Origin: Arcuatula senhousia
Taxonomy: Eukaryota > Mollusca > Bivalvia > Mytilida > Mytilidae
Assembly: GCA_963971305.1 (NCBI GenBank)
Contig: OZ020314.1
Span: 1,922,001 to 1,986,000, forward strand
Direction: 5' to 3'
Length of the DNA stretch: 64,000 bases
Every line of letters starts with the position of its first letter. The stretch's first letter is position 1. A model generated the notes under the pieces. That model was not told the DNA's origin, made no database searches, and saw only the letters and a program-made list of their open reading frames with translations. Below are positions 21,555 through 32,919 of this stretch, in pieces. The position numbers and the translations under genes are program-made.

Positions 21555-22335
21555 GCTGTATCAAGACTCAGCCAGAACACTTTGTTAAATGATATTAAAG
21601 AACTGGAGGACCAGACATTGGATCTCAGAACAAGAGAGAAACTACTGGAAGAGATGAAAACAGATCTGGAATTTGTTCGTAGAGAAATGGTTGTCTTACA
21701 ACAAGATGTGTCAGAACATGACACACAAATCCAGGAACATGATACACAAATCCAGGAACATGACACACAAATCCAGGATCATGACACACAAATCCAGGAA
21801 CATGGTGCACAAATCCAGGAATATGGCACACAAATCCAGGAACATGACACACAAATCCAGGAACATGGCACACAAATCCAGGAACATGACACACAAATCC
21901 AGGAACATGACACACAAATCCAGGAACATGGCACTCAAATCCAGGAACATGACACACAAATCCAGGAACATGAAACACAAATCCAGGAACATGGTGCACA
22001 AATCCAGGAACATGATACACAAATCCAGGAACATGGCACACAAATCCAGGAACATGACACACAAATCCAGGAACATGACACACAAATCCAGGAACATGAC
22101 ACACAAATCCAGGAACATGAAACACAAATCCAGGACTATGACACACAACTCCAGGAACATGACCAACAAATCCAGGAACATGACACACAAATCCACGAAC
22201 ATGAAACACAAATCCAGGAACATGACACACAAATCCAGGAACATGGCACTCAAATCCAGGAACATGGGACACATTTAAAAGAGCATTCCACAGAAATACA
22301 GAAACTTAAAAGTTCTATTCCTGCTAATGTTAGAA
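21555..22335 (+). CDS. Exon of a STAND NTPase gene: coiled coil with 28 heptad repeats
   Basis: This internal exon encodes 260 residues plus one base. It starts after a clear acceptor (pyrimidine-rich tract, then AG at 21553-21554) with AVSRLSQNTLL, and ends at a GTAAGT donor (22336). After about 53 residues of predicted coiled coil (KELEDQTLDLRTREKLLEEM region) come 28 seven-residue repeats of the type EHDTQIQ (21714-22301). Isoleucine and histidine alternate at 4/3 spacing, giving a regular heptad. Variants replace D with G, E, S or Q, and the last two units are diverged. It is joined by phase to the NTPase exon at 25923. The likely role is oligomerisation ahead of the ATPase. No start codon lies in the exon, so upstream exons must exist. 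The exon boundaries come from sequence only; no transcript was available. Confidence 0.7.
21714..22301 (+). repeat. 21-bp coding minisatellite, 28 units
   Basis: A unit of GAACATGACACACAAATCCAG type is repeated in frame without a single frameshift. Because the unit is a multiple of three, other frames and the opposite strand are also open for about 200 codons; those ORFs are artefacts. Confidence 0.95.
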
Positions 22336-23873
22336 GTAAGTTAGTTTTTATAACATGTTTAGGAAACATATACTTGATTTATAATTATTTGTCACTCTGT
22401 CCTTCCGTTTGATTGTGACACAAAACTCCATACCTGTTCTTTCAGCAACAACTTTTTACAGCCACTTTAAATGTTGCAAGTGTATGGGTATACATGTATG
22501 CACAGCTAGAACAAATTTCTCAACAACTAGTTATAATGGTTGAACATTTCCATTAAATTATTTCTAAGCAACTATTTATCATCACAGTAACTTAAAATGA
22601 GAAATGTGTCTTGGAAATGAGGTCCTAAATTGCAAGTACTAGTTTCAGGTCTATAACGTTTCATGTGTTCTTGTACAGGAGGTGACCCTGTGTTATTTAT
22701 TATTCCCAAGCCCAAAGGAGTTGGAGAGGGGATATAGCGTTTGGTTCGTTCATTTGTATGTAATGGTTTTTAGCTCACCTGACCCGAAGGGTCATGTGAG
22801 CTATTGCCATCACTTGGCGTCCGTCGTCCGTCCGTCGTCCGTAAACTTTTTAAAAAGTTAACTCCTCTGACACCATAAGTCCAATTGCAACCAAACTTGG
22901 TATGCTTGTTTATTAGCATTCGGTGCTTAGAATTGATGTGGGGATTTTTGATTCGTCGTAAAACATGGCCGCCATGGCTAAAAATAGAACATAGGGGTAA
23001 ATTGCAGTTTTTTGCAAATAACTCAAAAACGGCTACAGATAGCAAAATTCTGGCGTAGGGTAAAAGTGATCAGCACCTCAAGATCTACCTGCCCTGAAAT
23101 TTTGAAGAAGATCCAACAACCCATGTAGGAGTTATTGCCCTTTTTCTGGATTTTTGGCAAATTGCACTTATTAAGCTCAATATCTTAAAAACTATTTAAG
23201 ATATTTCACAAATTTAAATTGTATATTGTTAAGCACATCAAGATCTACAAAATTTGTAATTAGTTCAACGTTGTAGGACCATTCCTTTTAGGAGTTATTC
23301 CCCTTAGAACGTCGAAATTACCCATTTTAACAGCATTTCCATGTTACATTTAAAACGTTAACTCCTCTGACACCTTAAGTCCAATTGGAACCAAACTTTG
23401 TACAAATGTTTATTAGCATTAGGTGTATAGAACTGATGTGGGGATTTTTGGTTGGTTGTAAAATATGGCCGCCATGGCTAAAAATAGAACATAGGGGTAA
23501 AATGTAGTTTTTTGCAAATAACTCTAAAATGGTAACAGATTTTTAAATTCTGATATAGAACAAAAGTAATCTGCACCTCAAAATATTCCTGCCCTGAACT
23601 TTTGGAGAAAATCCAACAACCCATGTAGGAGTTATTGCCCTTTTCCTTGATTTTTTATAGAGTTTGCACTTATTAATCTTAATATCCTGAAAACTATATG
23701 AGATAATTAAGAAATTAAAATTGCATATTGTTAAGCACATCACAATCTACAAAATATGCAATAAGGTCAATGTTGTAGGGCCATTCCTTTTAGGAGTTAT
23801 TCCCCTTAGAGCGTCGATTTGACCATTTTCACAGCTTTTACTCATTACATTTAAAACGTTAACTCCTCTGACA

Positions 23874-24067
23874 GTGTTTTTGTTTGCTTAATTTTACCTC
23901 CGAAAATAGGCTGTTTCCCCTGGTAAATTTATTTCAAAATCATGCCAAATTCCCAAAATCACTGGTTTACCCCCCTATTTTTGGTTCCCAAATACCAATT
24001 TTTTGCGATTTTTCTTCCCAAAACATACAGGAGGGGGCTGTTTTGAAAAAAAAACAACAAAAACACT
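23874..24067. mobile_element. hAT-like MITE, 194 bp, inside G1
   Basis: GTGTTTTTGTTTG at the left and CAACAAAAACACT at the right are inverted repeats. The flanks are CTCTGACA (23866-23873 and 24068-24075), an 8-bp target duplication typical of hAT elements. The G body reads through without the insertion in the sister repeats at 22858 and 23358, giving the empty-site comparison. Confidence 0.75.
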
Positions 24068-24250
24068 CTCTGACACCTTAAGTTCAATTGGAACCAAACT
24101 TCGTATAGTTGTTTATTAGCATAATATGTTTAGAACTGATGTGGGATTTTTTATTGGTTGTAAAACATGGCCGTCATGGCTAAAATAGAACATAGGGGTA
24201 AATCGCTGTTTTTTGCTAATAAGTTATTCCGCTTAGAAAAGGATCAATGT

Positions 24251-24309
24251 TAAATAGTATTTGCCTAATAGCCTATCAATGTTAAATAGTATTTGCCTAA
24301 TAGCCTATA
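24251..24309 (+). repeat. Short tandem duplication (about 38 bp)
   Basis: ATCAATGTTAAATAGTATTT and the following GCCTAATAGCCTAT occur twice in direct succession near the 3' end of G1. Confidence 0.8.
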
Positions 24310-25439
24310 GTTTAGGCACATAAGTCACGTGAGCGATTCAGGCTCCTGGGAGCCTCTTGTTGTTTTGTTAATAACTTAGGAACTAAGCATCATAGAGGGA
24401 TGATATTTAATCAGTATGTTCATATTTAATGTAAGTCAGTATCCATACCTTGTCCTACATTTTTCTTGTGTTCTAAAGTTTTGATTTAGGTCCATATCTT
24501 AGCAACTGCAAGTGATAGACATATGGTATTGCGTCAGTGGGTACATCTTGGTTAGTAGCCAGCATCCGTATCAAAAGAAGGTAACCTTGACCTACATTTT
24601 CCGCATAAATAACCATGGTGAAAGTTTTGGTTAAGATATCTTAGCAACTGCAAGTGATAGAGCGATGACATTGGGTCAGTGGGTACATCTTGGTCAGTAC
24701 CCAAAATCGGTACCAAAATAAGGTTATCTTGACCTACATTTCCTGCATGAATGACTCAGATTAAAGTTTTAATTTAGGTCCATATCTAAGCTACTGCAAG
24801 TGATAGAGATGATATTGGGTCAGTGGTACATCTTGGACAGTAATTAACATCTGTTCCAGATTAAGGTCAAACTTGACTCACCTCTTAAAGTAACAGGCGA
24901 AGGGGAAAATTTGACATTTGCAACTGCTCTATTTCTTTATTTGATTATTGCCTTTCACGTTCGACTCATTTGTCAGGCTTTCTCGGCAATTATTTGCATT
25001 CTGATTTTTTTAAATATTTTGTTTATGTTCTACAGTTTTGTTTAGATATAATATAACTGATACATGTATAACAATTGTGTTTTCAAAGACCATGTTGACA
25101 ACTTCAGATCAGTGTTTCTAAATTACTTACGTCCATATTCCCAATTTTAAGTAGCAAATGTAGTGTAAATAAATATGGTATAACTTATCGAATGATTACA
25201 GATATTAGGAAATGTTCTACGAGTGACTGAACAACCCAATAATTCATATGACGTGTGTGTTACATACATTAGCACATGAAATTGTAAAGGTTGTTAGGTC
25301 ACAAGTTGAATATTTTCCATATTCAGAATCTTGAATTAGTTATATTCTTTTATTAAATACTTTAATATTATATAAACTAATCATTATAACTTCTTTTCTA
25401 TCTGAATAACCAAAGTTATTAAGTTGGATATTTTTTCAT

Positions 25440-25660
25440 AGACAATAATGAAATGTGGAATAAGTGTATGAGATACAATAAAAGACAGCCAGCAGTTGGA
25501 GTCCCTGCTCCTCAATACCAATCTCAAAATTGTCATTGACAGACCCCATGATTTCTGGATATAGAACAAAAAACATAAAGAGGGTAGGGACACGTTTATT
25601 CCTGGCTTGTACATATACAAGATATAAAATATGGCTAGGTTTATTAGTTTTTTGGGGGCC
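25440..25660. repeat. Dispersed repeat fragment also found at 52880-53100
   Basis: Shares AAGACAGCCAGCAG, a TAGAACNANAAANNATA..AGGGA stretch and TTCCTGGCTT..ACA in order with 52880-53100. It lies in the last 500 bp of the intron. Confidence 0.5.
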
Positions 25661-25922
25661 CTCTATAGATAAACTTGATCAAAGCACAAAAAACACACGG
25701 CAAAATAAAATTGATAAAAGTGCAATGCAATGCAATGTGTTGGACATCATAGACAACATAACTTAACCCACCATTTCTTTTGAAATGCCTGTACCAAGTC
25801 AGGACCATTGCCATCTTCAATTTTCCGGTATGTCTTTCTTGTTTTGTCTTGTCTTATCTATGTATTATTTTATTAATGTTACTAAACAGTACTTTTTAAA
25901 ACCCTCTTATAATCTTTTTCAG

Positions 25923-27706
25923 AAGGCCAGATTACTCAGCTAGATGCATGGGCTGCAGAAGATTTGGTGTTCTACAGTGGAACAGCAGCTGTAAAAGAAG
26001 TTACAAACCAAGTCAACCAACATCAGATTGTGACGATAATAGGAGGTCCTGGAGCTGGGAAGACAAGCATTGCAAGACATATAGCCCTGGAATACCAGAA
26101 ACAGAAATTTGAAGTGGTACCTATTTGTCAACCAGAAGACATTATTCAGTTTGGTGACAAATCTGTGTCCCAGGTTTTTGTACTTGACGATGTGTTAGGT
26201 GTTTTTTCTCTTGATGTATCATTATATAACAAATTGAACAACACAAAAACAGGTATTTTGTCAGCAATGGGTAAACAGTCAAAACTTATTTGTACCAGCA
26301 GAAAATCAGTGTATAATCAGGCTAACAAAGTTGGTAGTTTTGTACTAGAAAATATTATTGATGTTGAGAGTGAGTCAAGTCAGTTAAATGTATCAGACAA
26401 GATAAATATATTTAAAAACCACTGTACAAGCAAAGATATTAAGGAACAATTTGATAATCTATCATTTGAGAATAGTCATTTTATGTTTCCATTGTTATGT
26501 AGAATTTTTGCAGCATCAGATAAGCATTTAAAGAATCCCAAAGCATTCTTTGATCACCCTGTGGATTGTGTTAAAGATGAACTCGACATAATGGCGGAAA
26601 TGCAGAAAACACAATATGCAGTTTTGGTCCTCTGTATGATGAACTCCAAGAAAATACTAAGCATTGACAAACCTTTGACATCCATCAACAATGATTTAAC
26701 AAATCAAGTCTTTGACTTATGTAGTGATTGTGCCAACCCAACCAACGGTCAGATAAACCAAGCACTACAACATTTATCTGGAACATACCTCACTAAATCT
26801 GGTGACCACTACACATTTATCCATGACTCCATATATGAAATTGTTGCCTACCATTTTGGAAAACAACATGTAGAACTCATGATAGGATACATGTCCAGTA
26901 CATTTGTTCGGAACAAACTTGTTATATCAGGAACAGAATCAGTTGATCAACTCAGCATTGAAGTCACAGAAGACATGTATCCATTATTAGCTGACCGACT
27001 GTTGAAAGATATAGAAGATGGAAAACTGTATGATGTATTTACCAACCCTACTCTGTCACATAGACAATTTATTGATGTCTTCATGGACGTTCTAAAGAAA
27101 AAGTTGTCATATCAACAATTCAAGGAAATGTTCCTTACAGTAATGGAAGGTGATACAGACCACATAACACAACAGAGTGAAAAGATGGCAGAAATCAAGG
27201 AAGAGGGTACTCGTGATTATTATGAAGAAAACCGTCAGAGGCTGTTGTTAGGGTTGAAATGGATATTTGATGAATATATTCACGACATATGCCATACCAG
27301 TTATTTCATACGTATCATCAGCTTCATTATATACTACGGCCACAGTTATCTTTTACAGTGTATCATAGATTATGCCCTCAGTGAACATGATATAGTGACA
27401 TCTGCTATTGGATCTGACCTATCAGAACAATCACGGTTACTTACCTTGGCAGTCTACAGTGGTAATGAAGCTGTTTTACATGTTTTATTGAAGTATACAG
27501 AAAGTAATGCTGTAAATGTATCAGCAGCGGGTGATGGTATGAATCGTCACAGAAATTATCATAGACAGTATACACCACTAACAGCAGCGTGTTTTGTTGG
27601 TAACAAATCTGCTCTTAAGATTATTTTAGAGATGAATGGCATAATTAACCCTGAAAATAATTTATATCTTAATGTTAAGTTGTTAATTGCAAAAATGACA
27701 GGATAA
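25923..27706 (+). CDS. Exon of a STAND-type P-loop NTPase with C-terminal ankyrin-like repeats
   Basis: Encodes 593 residues plus the split codon and ends TAA (27704-27706). The exon opens GQITQLDAWAAED and then, numbering from the TTG at 25964, shows Walker A GGPGAGKT (residues 27-34; 26042-26065), Walker B VFVLDD (71-76) and a sensor-like CTSR (110-113). This is the arrangement of STAND NTPases, closest in my judgement to the nSTAND3 group that is expanded in molluscs. A helical region follows. From about residue 485, RLLTLAVYSGNEAVLHVLL and TPLTAACFVGNKSALKIIL are two ankyrin-like repeats. Known relatives act as ATP-driven, NLR-like oligomerising switches, often in innate immunity; that role is inference here. 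Spliced to 21555-22335 it gives 854 residues. The ankyrin tail is short, so it may be truncated or continue through an unseen exon. Confidence 0.8.
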
Positions 27707-28399
27707 AACTGTGTAAGGTATTGGAACATGAATTTGTTTGTGATCATTACAAACCTTTAATACTTTCATGTTTCACTTACATGATGTAAAGAAACTACAC
27801 ACCAAATCAAACACAGATTTATTGTCACATGTTTCTCATTCAGCATAAACTGAAATTATTGGTCACATTTTGATTATTTGAATTTTTTATATTTTATGAT
27901 TATATGAATGGTTTTAATCAATGACAGACACTTATACACTTTTCTATTTTTTTTTCAAATACATGTTTTGTACTGTATTTATTATAACAATATACTCATG
28001 GAAATAGGAAACTGCATGCTTATGGGAAATTGATTGTACCCACATTTCTATTAATCAGAAAAACTTCAAAAATACAACAATCGAGTTCAATTTTTTTATT
28101 GAATGTCAAGTGGATGATGCAGATCATTTTTGGGTTGAAATCTGAAACTTTTCAATTTTCAGTTCCTGACATTTTTTTCTACACCAAAAATGAAAAAGCA
28201 CCCAAAATTTAAGCTGTTTAATTTCAACCACTTAAAGGAAAAACGTTTTTGGTGAAAACCAGATAAGAAACTTAATTGATGTTGATTTTATCGTGTGATT
28301 TTGTGATTTCAAGATTGACACTACCTAATTTCAAGATATTCTGTAAAAGACTTTACCATAACAATGTTCACATGTCTTTTTGATAAGTTTTATTAAAAA
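27707..28399. other. 3' flank or 3' UTR of the NTPase gene
   Basis: AT-rich, with no long frame and no strong AATAAA close to the stop. It probably contains the 3' UTR, but its end cannot be fixed from sequence. The 52-bp satellite starts at about 28400. Confidence 0.4.
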
Positions 28400-28776
28400 G
28401 GACTTTATTGTAACAATACATATGTACATAATAACCAAGGATTTGAAGTCAGGACTTTATTGTAACAATATATATGTACATAATAACCAAGGATTTGAAG
28501 TAAGGACTTTATTGTTACAATACATATGTGTATAATAACCAAGGTTTTGAAGTAAGGAGTTTTTTGTAACTATACATATGTACAGAATCACCAAGGTTTT
28601 GAAGTAAGAACTTTATTGTAACAATATATATGTACACAATAACCAAGGTTTTGAAGTTAGGACTTTATTGTAACAATACATATGTACATAATAACCAAGG
28701 TTTTGAAGTAAGGAGTTTTTTGTAATAATACATATGTACATAATAACCAAGGTTTTGAAGTAAGTAGTTTTTTGTA
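28400..28776 (+). repeat. 52-bp satellite, left block (about 7 units)
   Basis: Unit: GACTTTATTGTAACAATACA, TATGTACATAATAACCAAGG and TTTTGAAGTAAG. Units vary at a few positions (for example GAGTTTTTTGTAA variants). It is continued after element I at 29689. Confidence 0.9.
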
Positions 28777-29688
28777 TCGCCTGCGAAGCAGAGCGGGACA
28801 TAGGTGTTACTTTACCGGCGGCGGCGGCGGCGGCGGCGGCGACGGCGGCGTTAACTTTTTGAAAAAGTTTTATGAGCACCTCCATATCTCAAGAACTATA
28901 GGTCCTGGCTTGATGAAACTTGGTATGCATATGCCCCAGTAGTAACTAAGCACAGTTGCATCCCCATCTTTTGACCATGACCTTGATTTTCCGGTTGAGT
29001 GACTTTGACAATTTTCAATACATATAATAGCAATGAAAAAGTTTTGCTAGCACCTCCATATCTCAAGAACTATAGGTCCTAGGTTGATGGAACTTGGTAT
29101 GCATATGCCCCAGTAGTAGCTTAGCACAGTTGTATCCCCATCTTTTGACCTTGACCTTGATTTTCCGGTTGAGTGACTTTGACAATTTTCAATACATATA
29201 ATAGCAATGGAAAAGTTTTGCGAGCACCTCCATATCTCAAGAATTATAGATCCTAGGTTGATGAAACTTGGTATGCATATGCCCCAGTAGTAGCTTAGCA
29301 CAGTTTCATCCCCATCTTTTGACCTTGACCTTGATTTTTCGGTTGAGTGACTTTGACAATTTTCAATACATATAATAGCAATGGAAAAGTTTTGTAGCAC
29401 CTCCATATCTCAAATACTATAGGTCCTAGGTTGATGAAACTTGGTATGCATATGCCCCAGTAGTAGCTTACCACAGTTGCATCCCCATCTTTTGACCTTG
29501 ACCTTGATTTTCCGGTTGAGTGATTTTGATTATTTTTATTGCATATATTTGCAATGTCTAAGTTCTATAAACATATTTTGATATCAGAAACTGAAAATCC
29601 ATGTAAATTCAAAATATAGGGGAAGTAAGAAAGAATAATTGTTTCGGATGGTGCCGACAGGCGAGACATACTTTAGTGTTAACTCTTG
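28777..29688 (+). mobile_element. Helitron-like element, family I, inserted in the satellite
   Basis: Head TCGCCTGCGAAGCAGAGCGG with a CTGC-GAA-GCAG hairpin, ACATAG junction and a CGG microsatellite (about 28816-28850). The body has four units of about 176 bp (ACCTCCATATCTCAAGAACT at roughly 28877, 29052, 29227, 29399), each with GAAACTTGGTATGCATATG. CAGGCGA (29658-29664) inverts the first seven bases. It ends AACTCTTG then TT. The satellite continues on both sides, so the limits are well defined. No coding region. Confidence 0.72.
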
Positions 29689-30410
29689 TTATAACAATAC
29701 ATATGTACATTATAACCAATGTTTTGAAGTAAGGAGTTTTTTGTAACTATACATATGTACAGAATCACCAAGGTTTTGAAGTAAGAACTTTATTGTAACA
29801 ATATATATGTACATAATAACCAAGGATTTGAAGTAAGGACTTTATTGTTACAATACATATGTACTTAATAACCAAGGTTTTGAAGTAAGGAGTTTTTTGT
29901 AATAATACATATGTACATAATAACCAAGGTTTTGAAGTAAGTAGTTTTTTATAACAATACATATGTACATTATAACCAATGTTTTGAAGTAAGGAGTTTT
30001 TTGTAACTATACATATGTACAGAATCACCAAGGTTTTGAAGTAAGAACTTTATTGTAACAATATATATGTACATAATAACCAAGGTTTTGAAGTTAGGAC
30101 GTTATTGTAACAATACATATGTACATAATAACCAAGGTTTTGAAGTAAGGACTTTATTGTAACAATACATATGTACATAATGACCAAGGTTTTGAAGTAA
30201 CAACTTTACTGTAACAATACATATGTTCATAATAACCAAGGTTTTGAAGTTAGGACTTTATTGTTACAATACATATGTACATAATAACCAAGGTTTTGAA
30301 GTTAGGACTTTATTGTTACAATACATATGTACATAATACCCAAAGTTTTGAAGTAAGAACTTTATTGTAACATTACATATGTGCATATTAACCAAGGTTT
30401 TGAAGCAACC
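29689..30410 (+). repeat. 52-bp satellite, right block (about 14 units)
   Basis: Same unit as 28400-28776. A block of several units at 29691-29945 repeats the variant order seen just before the insertion, pointing to duplication of unit groups. Confidence 0.9.
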
Positions 30411-30719
30411 CCTGTTATAAGGAATTCCAATGATGGAGAATTCTAATGTATGAAAAAAGATTGCGGAATTAAATATTTGAGATTGTAATATTCCAATATG
30501 ACCATTTTGGATGGTATTTGAAATAGCTGTTTGTACACTTCTTTGTGGTATTTGCTTAAACATAAGATATTCCACAAAGTTTAATTAACACGTTGTGGTA
30601 TTTTCAAAATTGTTACTTGAAAGCATCATTTAATCAGAACATTTAATGAACTTATTCTTAAACAAAGAATAATTCATTATTGTGTTTTATATCATATACA
30701 TTACTCTTGTATCTTTTTT
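30411..30719. other. AT-rich sequence, no gene
   Basis: A TGTGGTATTT motif occurs twice (30543, 30594). Nothing else recognised. Confidence 0.4.
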
Positions 30720-31070
30720 CTATATTTATATTATATGTTGAGTCTGACAATGTAGTTATTATTTTTTATTTATTTTGCATTTTCTGATATTTTTTTTTTG
30801 TTTAAAATGGTGTAATTTTATTTTGATTCAAAACCAGTATTTTAAAACATATTTTTTTGTAATATATTATTGTTATTCTCAGAGCAAACAATGCTTATAA
30901 AGTATCCATTGCTTAGTGCTAAAATGAATTGTTTATTATTTACTTGTTCAAATTGGCTTTGTTGAATTTTAGTTTAAAGTGTTATTTATATTTCGCTTAA
31001 TAAAATTATATTTAGATTTTATTGTCTACTTTTGCCTTATAAACTTTTAGATCACCTGGCTATTTCCATC
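30720..31070 (+). repeat. Diverged duplicate of 50810-51185
   Basis: Shares in order AATGTAGTTATT, ATTGTTATTCT, TATTGTTTATTATTTA.TTGTTCAAATTG, TTAATAAAATT and TACTTTTGCCT with 50810-51185. It contains AATAAA (31006). It may be an old 3' UTR-like segment or an unnamed repeat. Confidence 0.55.
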
Positions 31071-31426
31071 ACTTTGTTTCCCTTTACAAACATCCTCTTG
31101 TGTGAATCTACTGTCAAAATACAGAAGTATTACAACCTGTTTGGCACTGGGCCGATATAAAGATTCACAAGAAAATTTCCGTCAACCTTACCTTATAAGT
31201 AAGAATGATTTGAAACTTTGTTTAGTATAAAAAACTGTACGTCCTAAGTGACTTTCAGACTTGTAGGACACATGGACACATTACTTCTTTATTTTTCAAT
31301 TAACTATCAAACCTTGAAAAAAAAGCATTGGGGGTTAAAGTGATCAGCAACGATTTTGAAGAAGATTTGACAAACTATGAAAGATATATTGTCTTCTTTG
31401 TATTTTCCCAAAATTTGACACTTTTT

Positions 31427-32359
31427 AGCTCACCTGACCCGAAGGGTCATGTGAGCTATTGCCATCACTTTGCGTCCGTCGTCCGTCCGTCGTCCGTCCG
31501 TCGTCCGTCGTCCTTCGTCTGTCGTCCGTCGTCCGTTAGTTCCTTATGGTATTGTGCAAAAAGTTTGCGTTGTGATTTTTGATACGTTGAAAAACATGGC
31601 CGCTGTTACTAAAAATAGAACGGGGGGGGGGGGGGTCAAATACAGTTTTTAGCAAATAACTCAAAAACGGTCAAAGATATCAAAATTCTGGCAAGGGTAT
31701 AAGTGATCCGCACCTCAAGATCTACCTTCCAGGAAATTTTCAAAAAGATCCAACAACTGATGTAGGAGTTATTGCCCTTTTTCTGGATTTTTTGAAAATT
31801 TTGCACTTATGTAGCCCTATATCTTGAAAACTATACAAGATATTTCAAAAATTCAAATTGTATATGATTAAGCACGTCAAGATCTACGTTTCATGTAATA
31901 AGGTCAAAGCTGTTGAACCATTTCTTTTAGGAGTTATGGCCCTTAAAGCGTTAAAATTTACCATTTTCCATTGTTTAATAGCTAATATGCTACAAATTTT
32001 TTATTCGTAAAAAGACATGGCCACCATGGCTAAAAATAGAACGTAGGGGTAAATTGCATTTTTTTGCTCATATTACTCAAAAATGGTTTCAGATATCAAA
32101 ATTGTGCAAGAATCAATAGTGATCAGCCTGTTAAGATTTACCTGTCCTGAAATTTCAAAAACCGATCTGACTGCTGATGTGGGAGTTATTGTTCTTTTTC
32201 CTAATTTTCGCCAAATTTGCACTTATTAAGCCCAATATCTTAAAAACTAACCAATATATTTCAGAAATTTAAATCGCATATAGTTAAGCACAATAATATC
32301 AACAAATATATGTATCTGTGTAGTTCAGGTGAGCGATTCAGGCTCTTGGGAGCCTCTTG
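31427..32359 (+). mobile_element. Helitron-like element, family G (copy G2, 933 bp)
   Basis: Head hairpin AGCTCACCTGACCCGAAGGG and its return arm, CTATTGCCATCAC junction, then a GTCCGTC run (31475-31535) and a G run (31622-31635). The 3' end has CAGGTGAGCG, the inverse of the head CGCTCACCTG-type tip, then the hairpin AGGCTCTTGGGAGCCT (32340-32355) and CTTG plus TT. The body keeps the AAAACATGGCCGC and AAAAATAGAAC blocks seen in G1. Confidence 0.78.
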
Positions 32360-32621
32360 TTAGATCAAATGGTCAAATCCCATGTGAGATCTACCATCTG
32401 TACGTAAGTCTTCATTAGTTGTCTAAACAATTTTTAAAACCTTCTTTGAAATCACTGAACCGATTTACCTGAAATTTAACGATAAACAAAAAACTATCTT
32501 CATTGTAAAACAGATTCGATGAAAATATGACAACTTTCACTAAAAATAGAACATAGAGTAAAATGACTTATAATGGCTCATTACTCAGCAATTTGAATTG
32601 AGAAAAAAACGACCAACTTGT
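32360..32621 (+). repeat. G-like body fragment between two G heads
   Basis: Keeps pieces of a G-type body (AAAATAGAACATAGAGTAAA near 32541) without ends. Probably the remains of another G copy. Confidence 0.4.
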
Positions 32622-32912
32622 AGCTCACCCGAAGGTTCATGTGATCAATTGCCATAACTTGGCAACTCTCGCCGTTGTTAACATGTTATCCATGAAAGGG
32701 ATTGCTTTGAAACTTGTACACATCATCAATAGGATTACAAAAAATGGTGACTGCCTACCGAAAAAACATGACCACCATTGATAAAAGTACAACAGGTGAC
32801 CAGATCATTCAGCTCTAAAACAGTCTTCATTAGGTCGAAGTCCTATAGGGGTTATGGCCCTTTAAAGGTGAAAAATTGCTCTTTTTCATATTCTTGCGTT
32901 CACTCTTGTTTT
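32622..32912 (+). mobile_element. Family G, 5' fragment (G3)
   Basis: Head AGCTCACCCGAAGG.TCATGTGATC with a 6-base deletion in the hairpin, then AATTGCCATAACTTGGC and a shortened G body. Ends CTCTTGTTTTG without the terminal hairpin. Confidence 0.55.
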
Positions 32913-32919
32913 GACTGGA

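Larger units (their letters stand above)
22772..24359 (+). mobile_element. Helitron-like element, family G (copy G1)
   Basis: Head hairpin AGCTCACCTGACCC-GAA-GGGTCATGTGAGCT (one mismatch), then CTATTGCCATCAC and a GTCCGTC-type run. The body has a ~501-bp direct repeat: GTTAACTCCTCTGACA at 22858, 23358 and 23859. The leader has ACTTGGTATG at 22895-22904. The 3' end has CACGTGAGCG (near-inverse of the head), the hairpin AGGCTCCTGGGAGCCT (24340-24355) and CTTG followed by TT. Non-coding. Confidence 0.75.
22695..24912 (+). mobile_element. Element L, interrupted by G1
   Basis: The left part (22695-22771) has a head of the TTCCCAAGCCC...GGAGAGGGGATATAG type. The right part (24360-24912) has three tandem units of about 145 bp with CATATCTTAGCAACTGCAAG and CAGTGGGTACATCTTGG (near 24490, 24635, 24780). 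G1 separates them. The far end is not a clear hairpin, so the limit is approximate. Confidence 0.45.
22336..25922 (+). other. Intron of the NTPase gene, filled with nested repeats
   Basis: Donor GTAAGT at 22336 and acceptor CTTTTTCAG ending at 25922. Both neighbouring exons are in phase 1 (split codon A|AA, lysine). It contains elements L and G1, a hAT-like MITE and an unassigned repeat. Confidence 0.65.

Noticed and set aside
21625..22278. Long open frames of 187-215 codons on the opposite strand and in another forward frame over the heptad repeat
   Set aside because: They are open only because the repeat unit is 21 bp and stop-free in those frames; no splice context or domain supports them.
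28816..28850. CGG run as a possible polyalanine-coding exon
   Set aside because: It sits at the fixed place behind the head of element I where other families have GTCCGTC, GTCGTC or GGGCGGG runs, so it belongs to the element.
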